Assembly: GCA_015680905.1 (NCBI GenBank)
Contig: CM027377.1
Location: 30,838,501 to 30,902,500 of the forward strand
Length of the DNA: 64,000 bases
Source of the DNA: Coptis chinensis
Lineage: Eukaryota > Streptophyta > Magnoliopsida > Ranunculales > Ranunculaceae
Reading direction: 5' to 3'
In this document: piece after piece, positions 46,757 to 59,104 of the stretch
Layout of the letters: each line of letters starts with the position of its first letter
Position numbering within the stretch: the stretch's first letter is position 1
The notes under the pieces: model-generated
What the model was told of the DNA's origin: nothing
Databases searched by the model: none
The model's input: the letters and a program-made list of their open reading frames with translations, nothing else
Translations under genes and position numbers: made by a program

Positions 46757-47412
46757 TCATCCGTTGATGATAGTGTATCTAGGAGCGCAAAATTGTATGG
46801 CACGAGCGTTCTTTGCCTCCACTGGGAGCTTGCCATACAAGATAAAGCTTAGAAATGGACCGATCCAAGATTGGGTAATCTCTTCCTTAGATGAGGGCTG
46901 GAAGTCCGTGAGACTGTTGATACTTTCATGTTGGTAGGCGGGCCTCTCCAGGATGTCAATGTAAACTATTCTGGGACATGCATCTTGGGTCATTGAGACT
47001 GAGAAAGCCAGGCTGTCTGCATGTCTGTTATCTTCTTGGGGAATATGTTCCAAGGAGAATGTTGTGAACGAGCTGATTATATCGCTGACGACCTGAACGT
47101 ACTTGGATAAGTTTGATCCATTTGTCACATACTTTTTGGTAATCTGTTTGACGATTAATTGCGAGTCACTATAAGCTTTGAGCTTCTGTACTTGTAATTG
47201 ATGTGCCATGTGGAGGCCTGTGATTAACGCTTCATATTCCGCTTCATTGTTAGATGTTACAAAATCGATTTTGATAGACTTTTGTAGCTGGGTTCCTTCT
47301 GGAGAAGTTAACACAACCCCTAGTCCACTACCGTTGTTGTTGCAAGCTCCATCTACGTAGAGGTGTCATGTGTCTGGAGTGGTTGGTTGATGGAGTGAGG
47401 TAATGGACTCGG
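46757..47412 (-). pseudogene. Element B second RNase H
   Basis: After the C insertion site the minus strand reads HLYVDGACNNNGSGLGVVL, DFVTSNNEAEYEALITGLHM, KAYSDSQLIVKQI and NRHADSLAF. All four expected acidic/His positions of the archaeal-type RNase H are present. This second RNase H places B in the Tat lineage. It is followed in frame by the integrase after a TGA at 46757-46759. Confidence 0.9.
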
Positions 47413-47417
47413 GTTCC

Positions 47418-49051
47418 TGATAAGTGCTCAAAAAGTGCTATTTAACCCTCGATTATGCCTCTTGTTTAGCCATCTTAGTGGACTAATAGTGTTTATAAGT
47501 TGTGTTTTAAGATTCTACAGGTGAAAAAGAGAGTTTTGTAGAATATTAGAGAAAATGGGGTAAAACGGCAATTCGAGCATCAATGATCACATGGGAGGTC
47601 CGTGGACAATCATGGAGAAGGCTAAGGAATTGAGCTATTAAATATGCGACTTGGACCTATTTTAAAGTCTATTTGGAAGCCCAAGGCCAAAGGATTCGCT
47701 GCTTGGACCAAAGCCCGCAAAAGAGGATAGAAGGATAGAGCGTAAGAGAGAAAATCGGCGCTTTATGCCCGGGACGATGGATCGAAAGCCGCCCGACGCA
47801 TTGATTGCATCCGGGACGATAGATCGAAGGCCCGTGACGCATTGATTAAGTCCGGGACGATGGATAATGCGCCCGCACGCATGAATCGACATTAATCGTA
47901 GCCAATTCCTTTCTCGGCTTTGAAGAAGAAGGTCGATTCTCGAAAAGAAACCTATTTGTATTAGGAAACAAATGACGGTTTGGAATGCTTCTAGAACTCA
48001 TTGTAACCCCTATAAATAGAGGACCTAAGTGCCTCATGTAATTTGCCAATTCACTTATATTCTTGTCTCCTTAACTTGAGGCGTGAGAGATTAATAATAA
48101 AAGATTGGTTTTAACTAGTCGAAGTCTTAATAAATTAGTCTTTCTAGTCTTATGTTCTTCAACTCTTCTTCTTCTCGCTCTTCGTTTCTTCCTTTCTATA
48201 TGGAAGGCTAATCTTCTCCTTCAAGGGAGGAGATGAAGCCAGCTTAAGGTTTAATGATTCTTCCGGTTTCATGGTGTTCTTCAATCAAAGTTAGTTCTTT
48301 ATGTTTGTAGTTATTAGTTCCATTGCCCACACCAGGATAGAAGTATAGAATAGGGTTTATGTTTTGCAATATTAATATCATGCTAGTGTTCTTTACTTTT
48401 CTTCTAGTAGTGTAATTCTTTTAGAGTTAGGGAAGTATTCTTTGTGTTGCCTTTTGAAGGGGTAGCTCAGGGAGTGGTCTGCCTAGGGAAGTATTCTTTG
48501 TGTTTGCCTTAAGTGGTGATTCATCAATGGTCTGCCCTATTAGGAAGTACTCCTCGATGTTGCTCTTGGTAATACATCAAATGGCTGCCCAAGCTTACAT
48601 AAAAGGAAAGAAGATATTAATAACATAAACATAAGAACAACCTTAAGTAGAGTTAATTGTTAACGATGTTTCATCCAAAGGGCATCGCAGACTCGCCGAT
48701 TGCCTAATTGTAGTCTACTTGTAAGAACAACCATGAAGCGTATATCATAGATTAAAAGTATTGGTGGATTCTAATCTCTTGAATTCTCTCTATAAAATTC
48801 TCAATAGTTTAGTTAATTTAGCTTAGTTTAGCATTAGAATCTACAATCTCTACAATATTAGTTTTAATCCCTCAAACCCCTTTCCAAATTCCTCGTTTTT
48901 CACATAACATACACTTAAAAGTGGAACGATACCCTACTCATCCTTTACTTAGCGAGGGATAATTAGGTTTTGATACGCTTCTTTGTTCAACGATCATCAT
49001 CTATCTACATCATCCATACACCATCTAAACACACAAAAAGAGGAAGTGTCA
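47418..49051 (+). repeat. Element C 5' LTR
   Basis: TGATAAGTGCTCAAAAAGTGC start, AGGAAGTGTCA end. A TATAAATA box is at 48011-48018. It includes three gggacgatggat(c/a)-type units (47770-47880) and a gaagtattctttgtgttgcc repeat (48440-48560). Confidence 0.93.
48011..48018 (+). promoter_or_regulatory. TATA box of element C LTR
   Basis: cccctataaataga, conserved at 58053-58060 in the 3' LTR, is a likely promoter. Confidence 0.6.
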
Positions 49052-49569
49052 AATGAAACCGCCGCTTTAAGTTGTTTATGTTTAACGCTTTCTTTCAAGA
49101 TTAGAATTTTGATATCGAGGTAATTTTAGCCGCATCATCCATCCTTTTAAGAAAGAAAGAAGCTTGAAGGACATCTCAAGACAAGATCTACCATCCAAAG
49201 TTAGTCAAATCTTCATTCTTTTTATTGCTTTTAGTATAGTTGCATCATAGTTTAGTTTTATTGCTTTCTAGTATAATTGCATTTAGGATCTTTTCAACAA
49301 TTGAAGTTGTAAGCCAACACAAAATAAAATATCGACTCTAGTGTTTTTTGTCCGAATCTTGACAAACGGACTATCGCCTCGCGGGCAGTGGTACTTAAGC
49401 AATCCAAGTGATTCACCATAACCCTAAGAAGAGACAAATTTTAGACAACGGGCGAGATACTAGCCGCAAAGCCCAACCCAAATAAGAAAAAAGTAGTTTT
49501 ACATTCTAGTATAATTTAGAATAGTTGCATAGTAGGATAGTTTTTATTATTTTTGCATAGAATTTTCTA

Positions 49570-51240
49570 GTGTATGCCCCGTCGTCCATATCATCGTCCG
49601 TAAGAACACAACAGTGGACAAGGTTTAACAACCGACTCACAAGAATACTAGACGAGATTGATACAATGGCCGCAAGCAATGACGGAGGTGTTTTGGACAC
49701 CAATAATCTTGAAGCTATTCCTCCAATGCAAGCACAACAGAGGAAAAAGCCGAAAGTGATTTCTATTCACCAATCATTGAGACCCACCCAAAGAAAGATT
49801 GTTTTTCCAGAGACGTAAGCTAATCAATTTGAACTTAGAGCATCGCGAATCTCTATGCTTCCAAAGTTCAATGGTTCGCATAATGTTCAAATTTTTTATG
49901 TTCACATGAACAAATTTCTATCACCCTCTAACTTTCAAGAACCGAAGATCAAGGATGAGAGTATCAAGTTAATTCTTTTTCCACTCTCACTCAAAGGTAA
50001 AGCATCCGAATGGTTAACTGCGACAAATCGATCAATTCAATCAACAACCGAGAAGTTGAGAACAAAGTTTATGAACAAGTTCTACCCACCCCGTAAAAAC
50101 AGATGCCATGCAGCAGTTTCATCAACAATTTCAAAGGGAAGGTGATCAAGAATATCATCAAAGCCGGGAGAAATTCAATAATCTGCTAGTCTCATGTCCA
50201 CATCATGGTTATGATAAGAGCACATTGGCTCATTTTTTTTTCTTTCGAGGACTTTCTACTATGAACAAGCGATGATACACCAATGCATCAAGGTAAGTTT
50301 ACATCATCGATGGAGAGGAAGCCTACAACTTTCGAAATTTAGCTAAAGACACTCAACAATGGAGTACTAGCAACGAGGACGAGCTAGAGTGGAGGGGTGC
50401 CAAGAAATTTGGCAACCAAATTCAAGAAGACCCAAATCAAGCAATGCTATCAATTATGGCAAGCCTATCAACAGACTTGAAAATCTAAACAAGAAGTTTG
50501 ATCAGTTCTCCATGAATCCTCCAAAACCAAACAATTTCCAAGCTAAACCTCACCATCCAAGCCTTGTTATACCATTTGTGAGCTATGTTCCGATGAAGGC
50601 CACACCAATCAAGAGTGTTCAGATTATCTCGATACTAATGCAGAGGCATGTAGTATCAACTCTTTAGGAAGAAATAACCAGCCTCAATCGTGGACAAAAT
50701 TATTGGAAACCACAAAATACAAATCGAGGAATTTTCCTCCGTGATTCCAAAATCACCAAATCGGCCTGTATAACCAAGATCGGTTCCAAAACCGCCAAAG
50801 AACCATACGTAAATCAACAAATATACCGTAACCAAAGAATACCAAGCCAACACAAACATAGAGTTAGTACCAGATCTTATGAGTGGATATATTGCCCCTT
50901 ACGCCTCCGAAAGCAGCGCTTATCCCACATCCGAAGAAGCTATCACCACCATTGTCAATGAGTCAAACAGACAAATCAAAGAACCCGTAGTTGAGAATAA
51001 CTTTAGTGTCATTCAAGGCCAGATAGGGCAAATCGCTGCCGCCTTGACAGAAAGATCAAAAGGAGCATTACCAAGCCAGCCGGAGCCAAATCCGAAAGGA
51101 AGAGGTGTCTTGCAGGTGGATAACCTGGAGATTACTCACTCGAATGCCCAAGTTAATTCTGTCACCACCACTGGAGGTCGCAAGAAAGTTGATAACAAGA
51201 TTGTCTATGAACCAGAAAAGATTCTATGGAGCCTAAGGTA
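49570..51240 (+). pseudogene. Element C gag
   Basis: Frames read FELRASRISMLPKFNG, LILFPLSLKGKASEWLTA and TKFMNKFYPPRKN, the Athila gag core, followed by a zinc-finger-poor downstream region and VVENNFSVIQGQIGQIAAAL. Many one- to three-base losses split it into short frames. The start is uncertain; 49570 is the first ATG of the first supported frame. Confidence 0.78.
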
Positions 51241-51499
51241 ACTTATGTCCCCACCATCCCACCCAGCTTCTAACATCCCGTGATATATCTAGTGTTGTGC
51301 CACCCACTCAAAGTAACCGCTGAGAGAGAAGTCAAGGAACTACATCGCGGGAAGTAAGTAAGAAGAAGCCATCACGAAAGTGACTCCACCGCCACTCCAC
51401 TATTTGTTACCAAGCCAACCGCCGAAAGAAGAGAACCAATATTGAAGAATCCGCCAAAGACCATTTCCTTCAAACTAGTGAATACCGTAAGAGATGACC

Positions 51500-51860
51500 A
51501 AGATAAGGAGATTTTATGGATGTATTTCAGAATTTACGATTAATATCCCATTTCGACCGCCATCAAGCAAGTTCCCTCATATGCCAAGTTCCCCGAAAAG
51601 ATCTAGTAAAGAAGAAGACCAACATTCCGAAGAAGCTTTTATCGCCAAAGATGTTCATCGCATCTACGAATCTATCGGTTGTGAAACCGAAAGATCCCGA
51701 AGTCCAACTGCTACATGCAGAATCGAGATTCTTTGAGGAACAAGCTTTACTAGATTTGGGTGCCGCAGAATCTTCTACCATATTTCATCTACGAGAAGTC
51801 ATTTGAAGGATCTAAAACCGACCGATGTTACTTTACAGTTGTGGCGATAGATCAATGAAG
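51500..51860 (+). pseudogene. Element C aspartic protease
   Basis: FFEEQALLDLGAAESSTIF resembles the Athila protease active site (ALxDLGAS). The domain is truncated by frameshifts. Confidence 0.6.
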
Positions 51861-52599
51861 ATACCTAGAGGACTCATTGAAGACGCCATAGTCAAGATCG
51901 AAGACTTCTATTATCCGTTGATTTCATAGTACTTTCTAACACGTAACCTACATCCGTAGGCGATACCAATCATTCTAGGCGCACCATTCTTGGCCACCGC
52001 AAATGCACTCATCAACCGTCGAAACGGTAATATGACATTATCCTTTGGTAATATGAAAGTCGAAACCAATATTTTCCATATGTTACAAAGAACCACAGGA
52101 AGTATGTGCCGTGAACGAGGTATGCATGATTGAAGCGCTAGCTAAGACAGATTATCCGACTCATTCATATCCTAATGATGAAGTTATTGAAAGCCTCGAC
52201 ATGCACTCGATTGAGGAACTTAGTGTTGAGTCAATCAATGCGATTTTGATTCATCACCGTCATGGATGACATCAAGTTCAAAGAAAAGCTTGAATCACCT
52301 ATGCTTGATGGACCACCTAAAGAGCTTAAGAAGGAGCCACCTAAGCTAGAATTGAAGCCTTTACCGCCTACACTCAAGTATGTTTTCTTGGGAGATTTGG
52401 GAACCTACCCAAGAGTCATTGCATCGATTTGACTAAGGAGCAGAATCCGTGTTAGTAGCACTTTTAAAGGAACACAAGTCAACTATAGGTTGGACAATTG
52501 ATGATATCAAGGGGATCAGCCCTATGATAGTTCAACATAGATTCATCCGAAGAGGATTCCAAGACTTCTAAGCAACCACGAGGGAGGCTTAATCCAAAA

Positions 52600-53400
52600 T
52601 GAAGGAAGTAGTTAGAGAAGAGGTCGCCAAACTCCTTGACGCCGCATTATCTACCCTATTTCGATAGTCAATGGGTTAGTCCAAAAGTTGTGCCAAAGAA
52701 GTCCGAAACCACGTTGATCGAGAACGAGAACAATGAGTTGATTCCAACCAGATTCAGACCGATGGAGAGTTTGCATCGACATGTGAAGTCGAATAGCGCA
52801 TCGAGAAAAGACCATTTTCCATTGCCATTTATCGATCGATGTTAGAAAGATTAGCCGACAAGCTTACTACTCGCTTTGATGGTTACTCGATATTTTCAAA
52901 TCCATATTCACCCCGAGGACCAAGAGAAGACCACATTCACATGTCCATTCGAACATTCGCCACCGTCAGATGCCTTTTGGTCTATGCAATGCACCGCCAC
53001 TTTTTCGATGCATGATGAGTATTTTTGACGACATGGTGGAGAAATACATGGAAGTTTTATGGACGATTTTTCAGTTTTTGATCATCTTTTGAGGATTGCC
53101 TACACCATCTCTCCTTAGTCCTTAAACGCTGTTTGCGATACCAACTTAGTTCTCAATCGGGAAAAGTGTCACTTCATGGTAAAGGAAGGGATAGTGCTAG
53201 GGTCACCAAGTTTCAAAGGAAGGAATTCTAGTAGATCGAAAGTGAAGATTGATATTATAAAGGATCTACCCAAACCGAGAACTGCCAAAGATATCCGTGG
53301 CTTCCTAGGTCACGCTGGATTCTACCGCCGATTTATCAAAGATTTCAAAGAATTGCAAGACCACCGTCACATCCGTTAGGGAAAGATATTGTCTTTGATT
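52600..53400 (+). pseudogene. Element C reverse transcriptase
   Basis: Fragments in order are QWVSPKVVPKK, ENENNELIPTRFRP, SRKDHFPLPFID, PEDQEKTTFTCPF, the active site MDDFSVF (53059-53079), REKCHFMVKEGIVLG and IRGFLGHAGFYRRFIKDFKE. Small deletions separate nearly every block. Athila-type. Confidence 0.85.
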
Positions 53401-53479
53401 TTGATACATCATGTGTTGAAGCTTTTATGAAGTTAAAGGAAGCACTAACTTCAGCACCAATCATTCGTATGCCGATTGA

Positions 53480-53900
53480 GCCAGCCATTTGAAATCATGT
53501 GTGATGCATCCGATTATGCTATAGGAGCCGCTCTAGGACAAAGAGACAAGAAAGTGCCATATGCAATCTACTATGCTAGCAAGACTCTAAATGGAGCTCG
53601 ATTAATTATTCTACCACCGAGAAGGAACTCTTAGCCAGCCGCCTATTCTCTTGACAAATTCGACAATATCCGATAGGTTCAAAGGTGATTGTCTATAATC
53701 GACCATGTCGCCCTTCGGCCATTTACTCGCTAAGCAGGATGCCAAGCCAAGATTGATCCGATGGATACTACTTTTACAAGAATTTGATTTGGAGATACGC
53801 GATAAGAAAGGAACAGAGAATGTCGCTGCTGATCACCTTCTAGATTGCTAGTGGAGAATACGGAAGACAATTTACAAATCAGGAGACTTTTCCCGATGAA
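53480..53900 (+). pseudogene. Element C RNase H
   Basis: FEIMCDASDYAIGAALGQRDKK and YYASKTLNGA, then [18 protein letters not shown] in another frame. A single gypsy RNase H; no second domain is seen. Confidence 0.75.
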
Positions 53901-53959
53901 CAGGTTGTTCAAGATATCGGTGCCATGGTACGCCACATTGCAAATTATCTTGTGACCGA

Positions 53960-55210
53960 CAAGGTACCATCACATTGAGCAAGCAAGAAAAAGATTTATT
54001 CTACTCAAAGGCCGATATTATTTTTTGGATGATCCATACTTATTCAAGAAGTGTTCGATCAAATTATTCAAGATGCATCCCAGAATCGAACAGAATCCAT
54101 TCTATCATTCTCATCATGATCAAATTTTTGGAGGACACTTTGGCCCGCAACGCATCGCAGACAAGGTATTACAAGCTGGATTCTATTGGCCTACTCTTTT
54201 AAAGATGCAAATATTTATTGCAAAGCATGTCCGAGATGCCAATTTCTGGGTAAAACCTCGAAAAAGGTTCGAGTGGCCTCAACAACCGATCCTTATCTCG
54301 TAAATCTTTGATGTATGGGGTATAGATTTCATGGGACCATTTCCTCCTTCTTTGGTTACACCTACATTCTACTTGCTGTGGACTATGTTTCAAAATGGAT
54401 TGAAGCAGTTCCTACGAAACACGCGATCATAAAGTCGCCGTGGACTTTCCAAGAAGAACATTCTACCAAGATTTGGAACACCAAGAGCCATCATCGCTGA
54501 TAACGGTTCTCACTTCTGTAACCGCGTATTTGGGAATCTTATGGCAAAGTATGGAGTAATTCACAAGCTAGCTTTACCATATCATCCTCGCACTAATGGT
54601 CAAGCGAAGTTTCAATAGGAAATCAAGAGTATTCGGAGAAGACAAGAAATCCATCTAGGAAAGACTGGTCTCTTAGACTCCAAGATGCACTATGGGCATA
54701 CAGAATCAAAGATTCAAAACACCCATGTGGATGTCGCCTATCGCTTGGTATATGGAAAAGCGTGTCATCTACCCGTTGAAGTTAGAACATAAAGCCTATT
54801 GGGCAGTGAAAAGAGATGAATTTCAACCTAGATCAAGCAGAGAAAGGAGGAAGCTTCGATCGCTGAATTAGAGGAATTGATAAGTGATGCTTATGATAAG
54901 TCGAGGATTTACAAGGATAAGACTAAAGCATTACATGATAGAAGAATTCTCAAGAGAGAATTTGAACCCGACGTAAGGTTCCGGTCTACAACTCTCGCCT
55001 AGAAATTTTCCCCTCGAAAGCCGAGATCTAGATGGATCGGACCGCTTATAGTAAGACATGTCACACCTTTTGGAGCTATTGAAGTAGAAGACATAAAGAG
55101 AAGGACTCGCTTCAAAGTCAATGCTCATCGACTAAAGCCTTTTCTCGAGTTACCTATCGAGACGTGGAGGCCATTTTTCTCAAGGATCCGGGTTTATCGC
55201 ACCACCGCTT
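53960..55210 (+). pseudogene. Element C integrase
   Basis: Zinc and core blocks are HSHHDQIFGGHFGPQRIADKV, QAGFYWPTL, GIDFMGPFP, YVSKWIEAVPTKH, ADNGSHFCNRVFG and PRTNGQAKFQ. In the last, Lys stands at the catalytic Glu position. The C-terminal RSRWIGPLIV-like and KVNAHRLKPFLE blocks follow. Confidence 0.82.
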
Positions 55211-56548
55211 GAAGCGGAAAATTGGGGTAAGTTACCTACACACCTTAAAGATTACATTCTATGCCCTTGCTGAACCTGTTACTCTGTCTAGTTTAAGTTT
55301 TTGCATGAGGAAGCCAAGCGCCGTAAGCTTGACTCCTTAGGATCTCATTAGTATAAGTGCCACCGATAGCCGGGCCCCTCGATTTTCATAACTTTGTCCT
55401 TTCGAGAGGAGTTGCAAGCGTCGGAGTCAAAGTCTCATAACTCTAGTAGACCAAAGTATAAAATGTCTATAGGAAGTAAGCATGTTGTTGATAGATCAGT
55501 TTTGGAATGGGAATTCTAGTCTTGAGGATCCGACTTTAAAAAGACTCACATTATGTCTTGGGATCCGGGACGTAAAAAGACCTAAAAATTTGTTTCTTGA
55601 ACTAATTCGATATTCGCATCAATGGTAATATCCTACCTTTTTCTCATCCATTTCATTTACTTTTTATACATTGAGGTCAATGCATGCATAAGTAGGGGGA
55701 GGGTGTACTTGAGAAATGAATTTCAAAATTAGTTTTCAAAAACTAAAATATTTTTGTTTCTATATCAAGAGCATGAGAAAAATGAATTTTAATGATGAGT
55801 CCGATATAGATTCTATAATCGCTTAGTCTTTGAGTTTGATAGATAGTTGATATTATTGATTTCATTACCGCTTAGACTATTTATTATGCTCTCGGACATA
55901 GTTCTTATTGATAGAATTTTTTATCAAGGCACCACCATAATACTTGGTCAGTTTTGTGTACTTTTGCTAGAAGAGAGATTTAAACCCCTAGTAAACCGAA
56001 GTAGAATTTTTAGACTTAGCCCGTGAGACTTGAGCTTTATACTCATTTTTGGAGAGTTCTTACTTAAAAATCCGAAGTCTTAGTGACTCATCATCTTTCA
56101 GTTCTTTATGTCGTTGTAATATAGTCTCATTATTCTTTAATTTGGTTAATCACGGTTGACATCAACTTTAAGGAGATAGCCATTAGGTCTTGTAGTCTAT
56201 TCAAAAAACAGAGTATCATAATTGATAAGTCAAGTAGTGAACCCATTCAGCCTTTTATCCCACCTAGTAGGACCATCATGTTAAACCCTTTGAGCCTTAC
56301 AATAAGCCATTTTCTTTCATAAAACCCTACTATTCACCCTTCACCCAACTCCGCAAGAAGTATAGCCAAAATCTTTATCACCATACCCATATGTTTCTGA
56401 GAATACGAGGGGCACAAGGAGGAAGAAAGACCAAAAAAGGAAGATTACAAGGAAATACCAGAGAGATACAATGAATCCCATCATTCTGTTCAAAGTGAAA
56501 GAAGCTAGTGGAAAACAAGCATATCCAGTACTAATCAAGGATATACCA

Positions 56549-56584
<36 letters not shown>

Positions 56585-57464
56585 TTGAACAAAATGGATG
56601 GAAAAGCTAAAATAAAGGAAGAATTTTATCTGCAATACAGAATTTGAAGAAATCTTCCAAAGAAAGAAGCAAAACCCTTAGTGTTTTCAGAAACAACCTT
56701 AGAATCCTTTTTACCTTTCCTTCATAAACCAATACCCAAGCCAAGTTACAACCCATGACTTATCATTACAGTATGGTACAAAGTCTAGAATAGGTGAGAG
56801 GATGCTAAAGTGAAGGACCCGACACTTCATATGTGATTGACATTCTTTCCATGAGACTAATTTTATTCAGAAGTCTGTTTTTCAAGGTAGTATGTGGGAT
56901 GTTCGTATACATTATTCTTTTCCCCACATACATGAGGTAAAATAGTGGACCATCTTCTGAGAGATTCTTTTCTGAGAGTATGACCGATGAGGATTGAAAG
57001 TCGAGATTATCTACCTATGGTAAACTAGGGATTCCGCTTTCTTGGATAGGAGAGTATAGAGATTGACTAAGTACACACATAAGCCTTGATTGAGAATTTT
57101 GTCAATTTTACTATCTCCCATCATAATCTATGAGTCTTTGCAGAAATGTAGTTAGCAATGGAGACTTTCTATCAGGGTAAGCACTAAGTGGGTAAGGAAT
57201 TTCTCTCTCTGAAAATACTATCATTCTTAAACATGCTATTGATTGATTTTGTGGGTATATCACCGAAAACCCTCACGAGACTATAACTCGTCCTTTTTGG
57301 GGAACTTAAAGGTTTAAAGCCTTGTTTCATATGGTAAATGCAATCGCGATGCCTCTGCTAAAAATGAGTTAGGATTTTATTTTTGTTATTAGGATGTGAT
57401 TTTGATCACTTATCTATTTTTATCTTATTTGCTAAGAGACTAGCAAAAGGCTAGTTGGGAGTTG
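55211..57464 (+). other. Element C 3' non-coding region
   Basis: A ttgaggtcaatgcatgcataagtagggggagg block at about 55670-55705 is typical of Athila 3' regions. No env-like frame is present. A 34-base A run is at about 56550-56583. The region ends with an agactagcaaaaggctagttgggagttg purine context before the LTR. Confidence 0.7.
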
Positions 57465-59099
57465 TGATAAGTGCTCAAAAAGTGCTATTTAACCCTCGAT
57501 TATGCCTCTTGTTTAGCCATCTTAGTGGAATAATAGTGTTTATAAGTTGTGTTTTAAGATTCTACAGTGAAAAAGAGAGTTTTGTAGAATATTAGAGAAA
57601 ATGGGGTAAAACGGCAATTCGAGCATCAATGATCATCATGGGAGGTCCGTGGACAATCATGGAGAAGGCCAAGGAATTGGAGCTATTAAATATGCGACTT
57701 GGACCTATTTTAAAGTCTATTTGGAAGCCCAAGGCCAAAGGATTTGTTGCTTGGACCAAAGCCCGCAAAGGGATATAGAAGGATAGAGCGTAAGAGAGAA
57801 AATCGGCTTATGCATCCGGGACGATGGATCGAAAAAGTCCCGTGACGCATTGATTACATCTGGGGACGATAGATCGAAAGGCCCAGCGCATTGATTAAGT
57901 CTGGGACGATGGATAATGCGCCCGCACGCATGAATCGATTAATCAGTAGCCAATTCTTCTCAGTTTTGAAGACGGTCGGACTCTCGAAGAAACCTATTTG
58001 TATTAGGAAACAAATGACGGTTTGGAATGCTTCTAGAACTCATTGTAACCCCTATAAATAGAGGACCTAAGTGCCTCATGTAATTTGCCAATTCACTTAT
58101 ATTCTTGTCTCCTTAACTTGAGGCAGAGAGATTAATAATAAAAGATTGGTTTTAACTAGTCGAAGTCTTAATAAATTAGTCTTTCTAGTCTTATGTTCTT
58201 CAACTCTTCTTCTTCTCGCTTTTTTGTGTTCTTCCTTCTATATGGAAGGCTAATCTTCTCCTTCAAGGGAGGAGATGAAGCCAGCTTAAGGTTTAATGAT
58301 TCTTCCGGTTCATGGTGTTCTTCAATCAGGTTAGTTCTTTATGTTTGTAGTTATTAGTTCCATTGCCCACACCAGGGGATAGAAGTATAGAATAGGGTTT
58401 ATGTTTTGCAATATTAATATCATGCTAGTGTTCTTTACTTTTCTTCTAGTAGTGTAATTCTTTAGAGTTAGGGAAGTATTCTTTGTGTTGCCTTAGAAGG
58501 GGTAGCTCGTGGAGTGGCTGCCTTGGGGGGAAGTATTCTTTGTGTTTGCCTTAAGTGGTGATTCATTGAATGGCTGCCCTATTAGGAAGTACTCCTTGAT
58601 GTTGCTCTTGGTAATACATTGAATGGCTGCCCAAGCTTACATAAAAGGAAAGAAGATATTAATAGCATAAACATAAGAACAACCTTAAGTAGAGTTAATT
58701 GTTAACGATGTTTCATCCAAAAGGGCATCGGCACTTTCCGATTGCCCTAATTGTAGTCTACTTGTAAGAACAACCATGAAGCGTAAGGTCATAGATTAAA
58801 AGTATTGGTGGATTCTAATCTCTTGAATTCTCTCTCTTATAAATTCTCAATAGTTTAGTTAATTTAGCTTAGTTTAGCATTAGAATCTACAATCTCTACA
58901 ATATTAGTTTTTAATCCCTCAAACCCCCTTTCCAGTCCTGTTCTTCACATAACATACACTTAAAAGTGGAACGATACCCTACTCATCCTTTACTTAGTGA
59001 GGGATAATTAGGTTTTGATACGCTTCTCTTTTGTTCAACGATCATCATCTATCTACATCATCCATACACCATCTAAACACACAAAAAGAGGAAGTGTCA
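57465..59099 (+). repeat. Element C 3' LTR
   Basis: Nearly full-length match to the 5' LTR; the differences are largely short indels, concentrated near 57790-57980 and 58490-58630. Confidence 0.92.
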
Positions 59100-59104
59100 G
59101 TTCC

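Larger units (their letters stand above)
47413..59104 (+). mobile_element. Complete Athila-like gypsy element C with GTTCC duplication
   Basis: GTTCC at 47413-47417 and 59100-59104 flanks 11682 bp. LTRs of 1634 and 1635 bp start TGATAAGTGCTC and end GAAGTGTCA. Inside are decayed gag, protease, reverse transcriptase, RNase H and integrase in gypsy order, then a long non-coding 3' region. Gag and RT motifs and the purine-tract context match Athila. It lies inside B's pol in opposite orientation; removing it and one GTTCC rejoins B's RNase H region. Confidence 0.93.

Noticed and set aside
56341..56592. Minus-strand frame starting with a Phe run
   Set aside because: It comes from a 34-base A run in the non-coding 3' region of element C.
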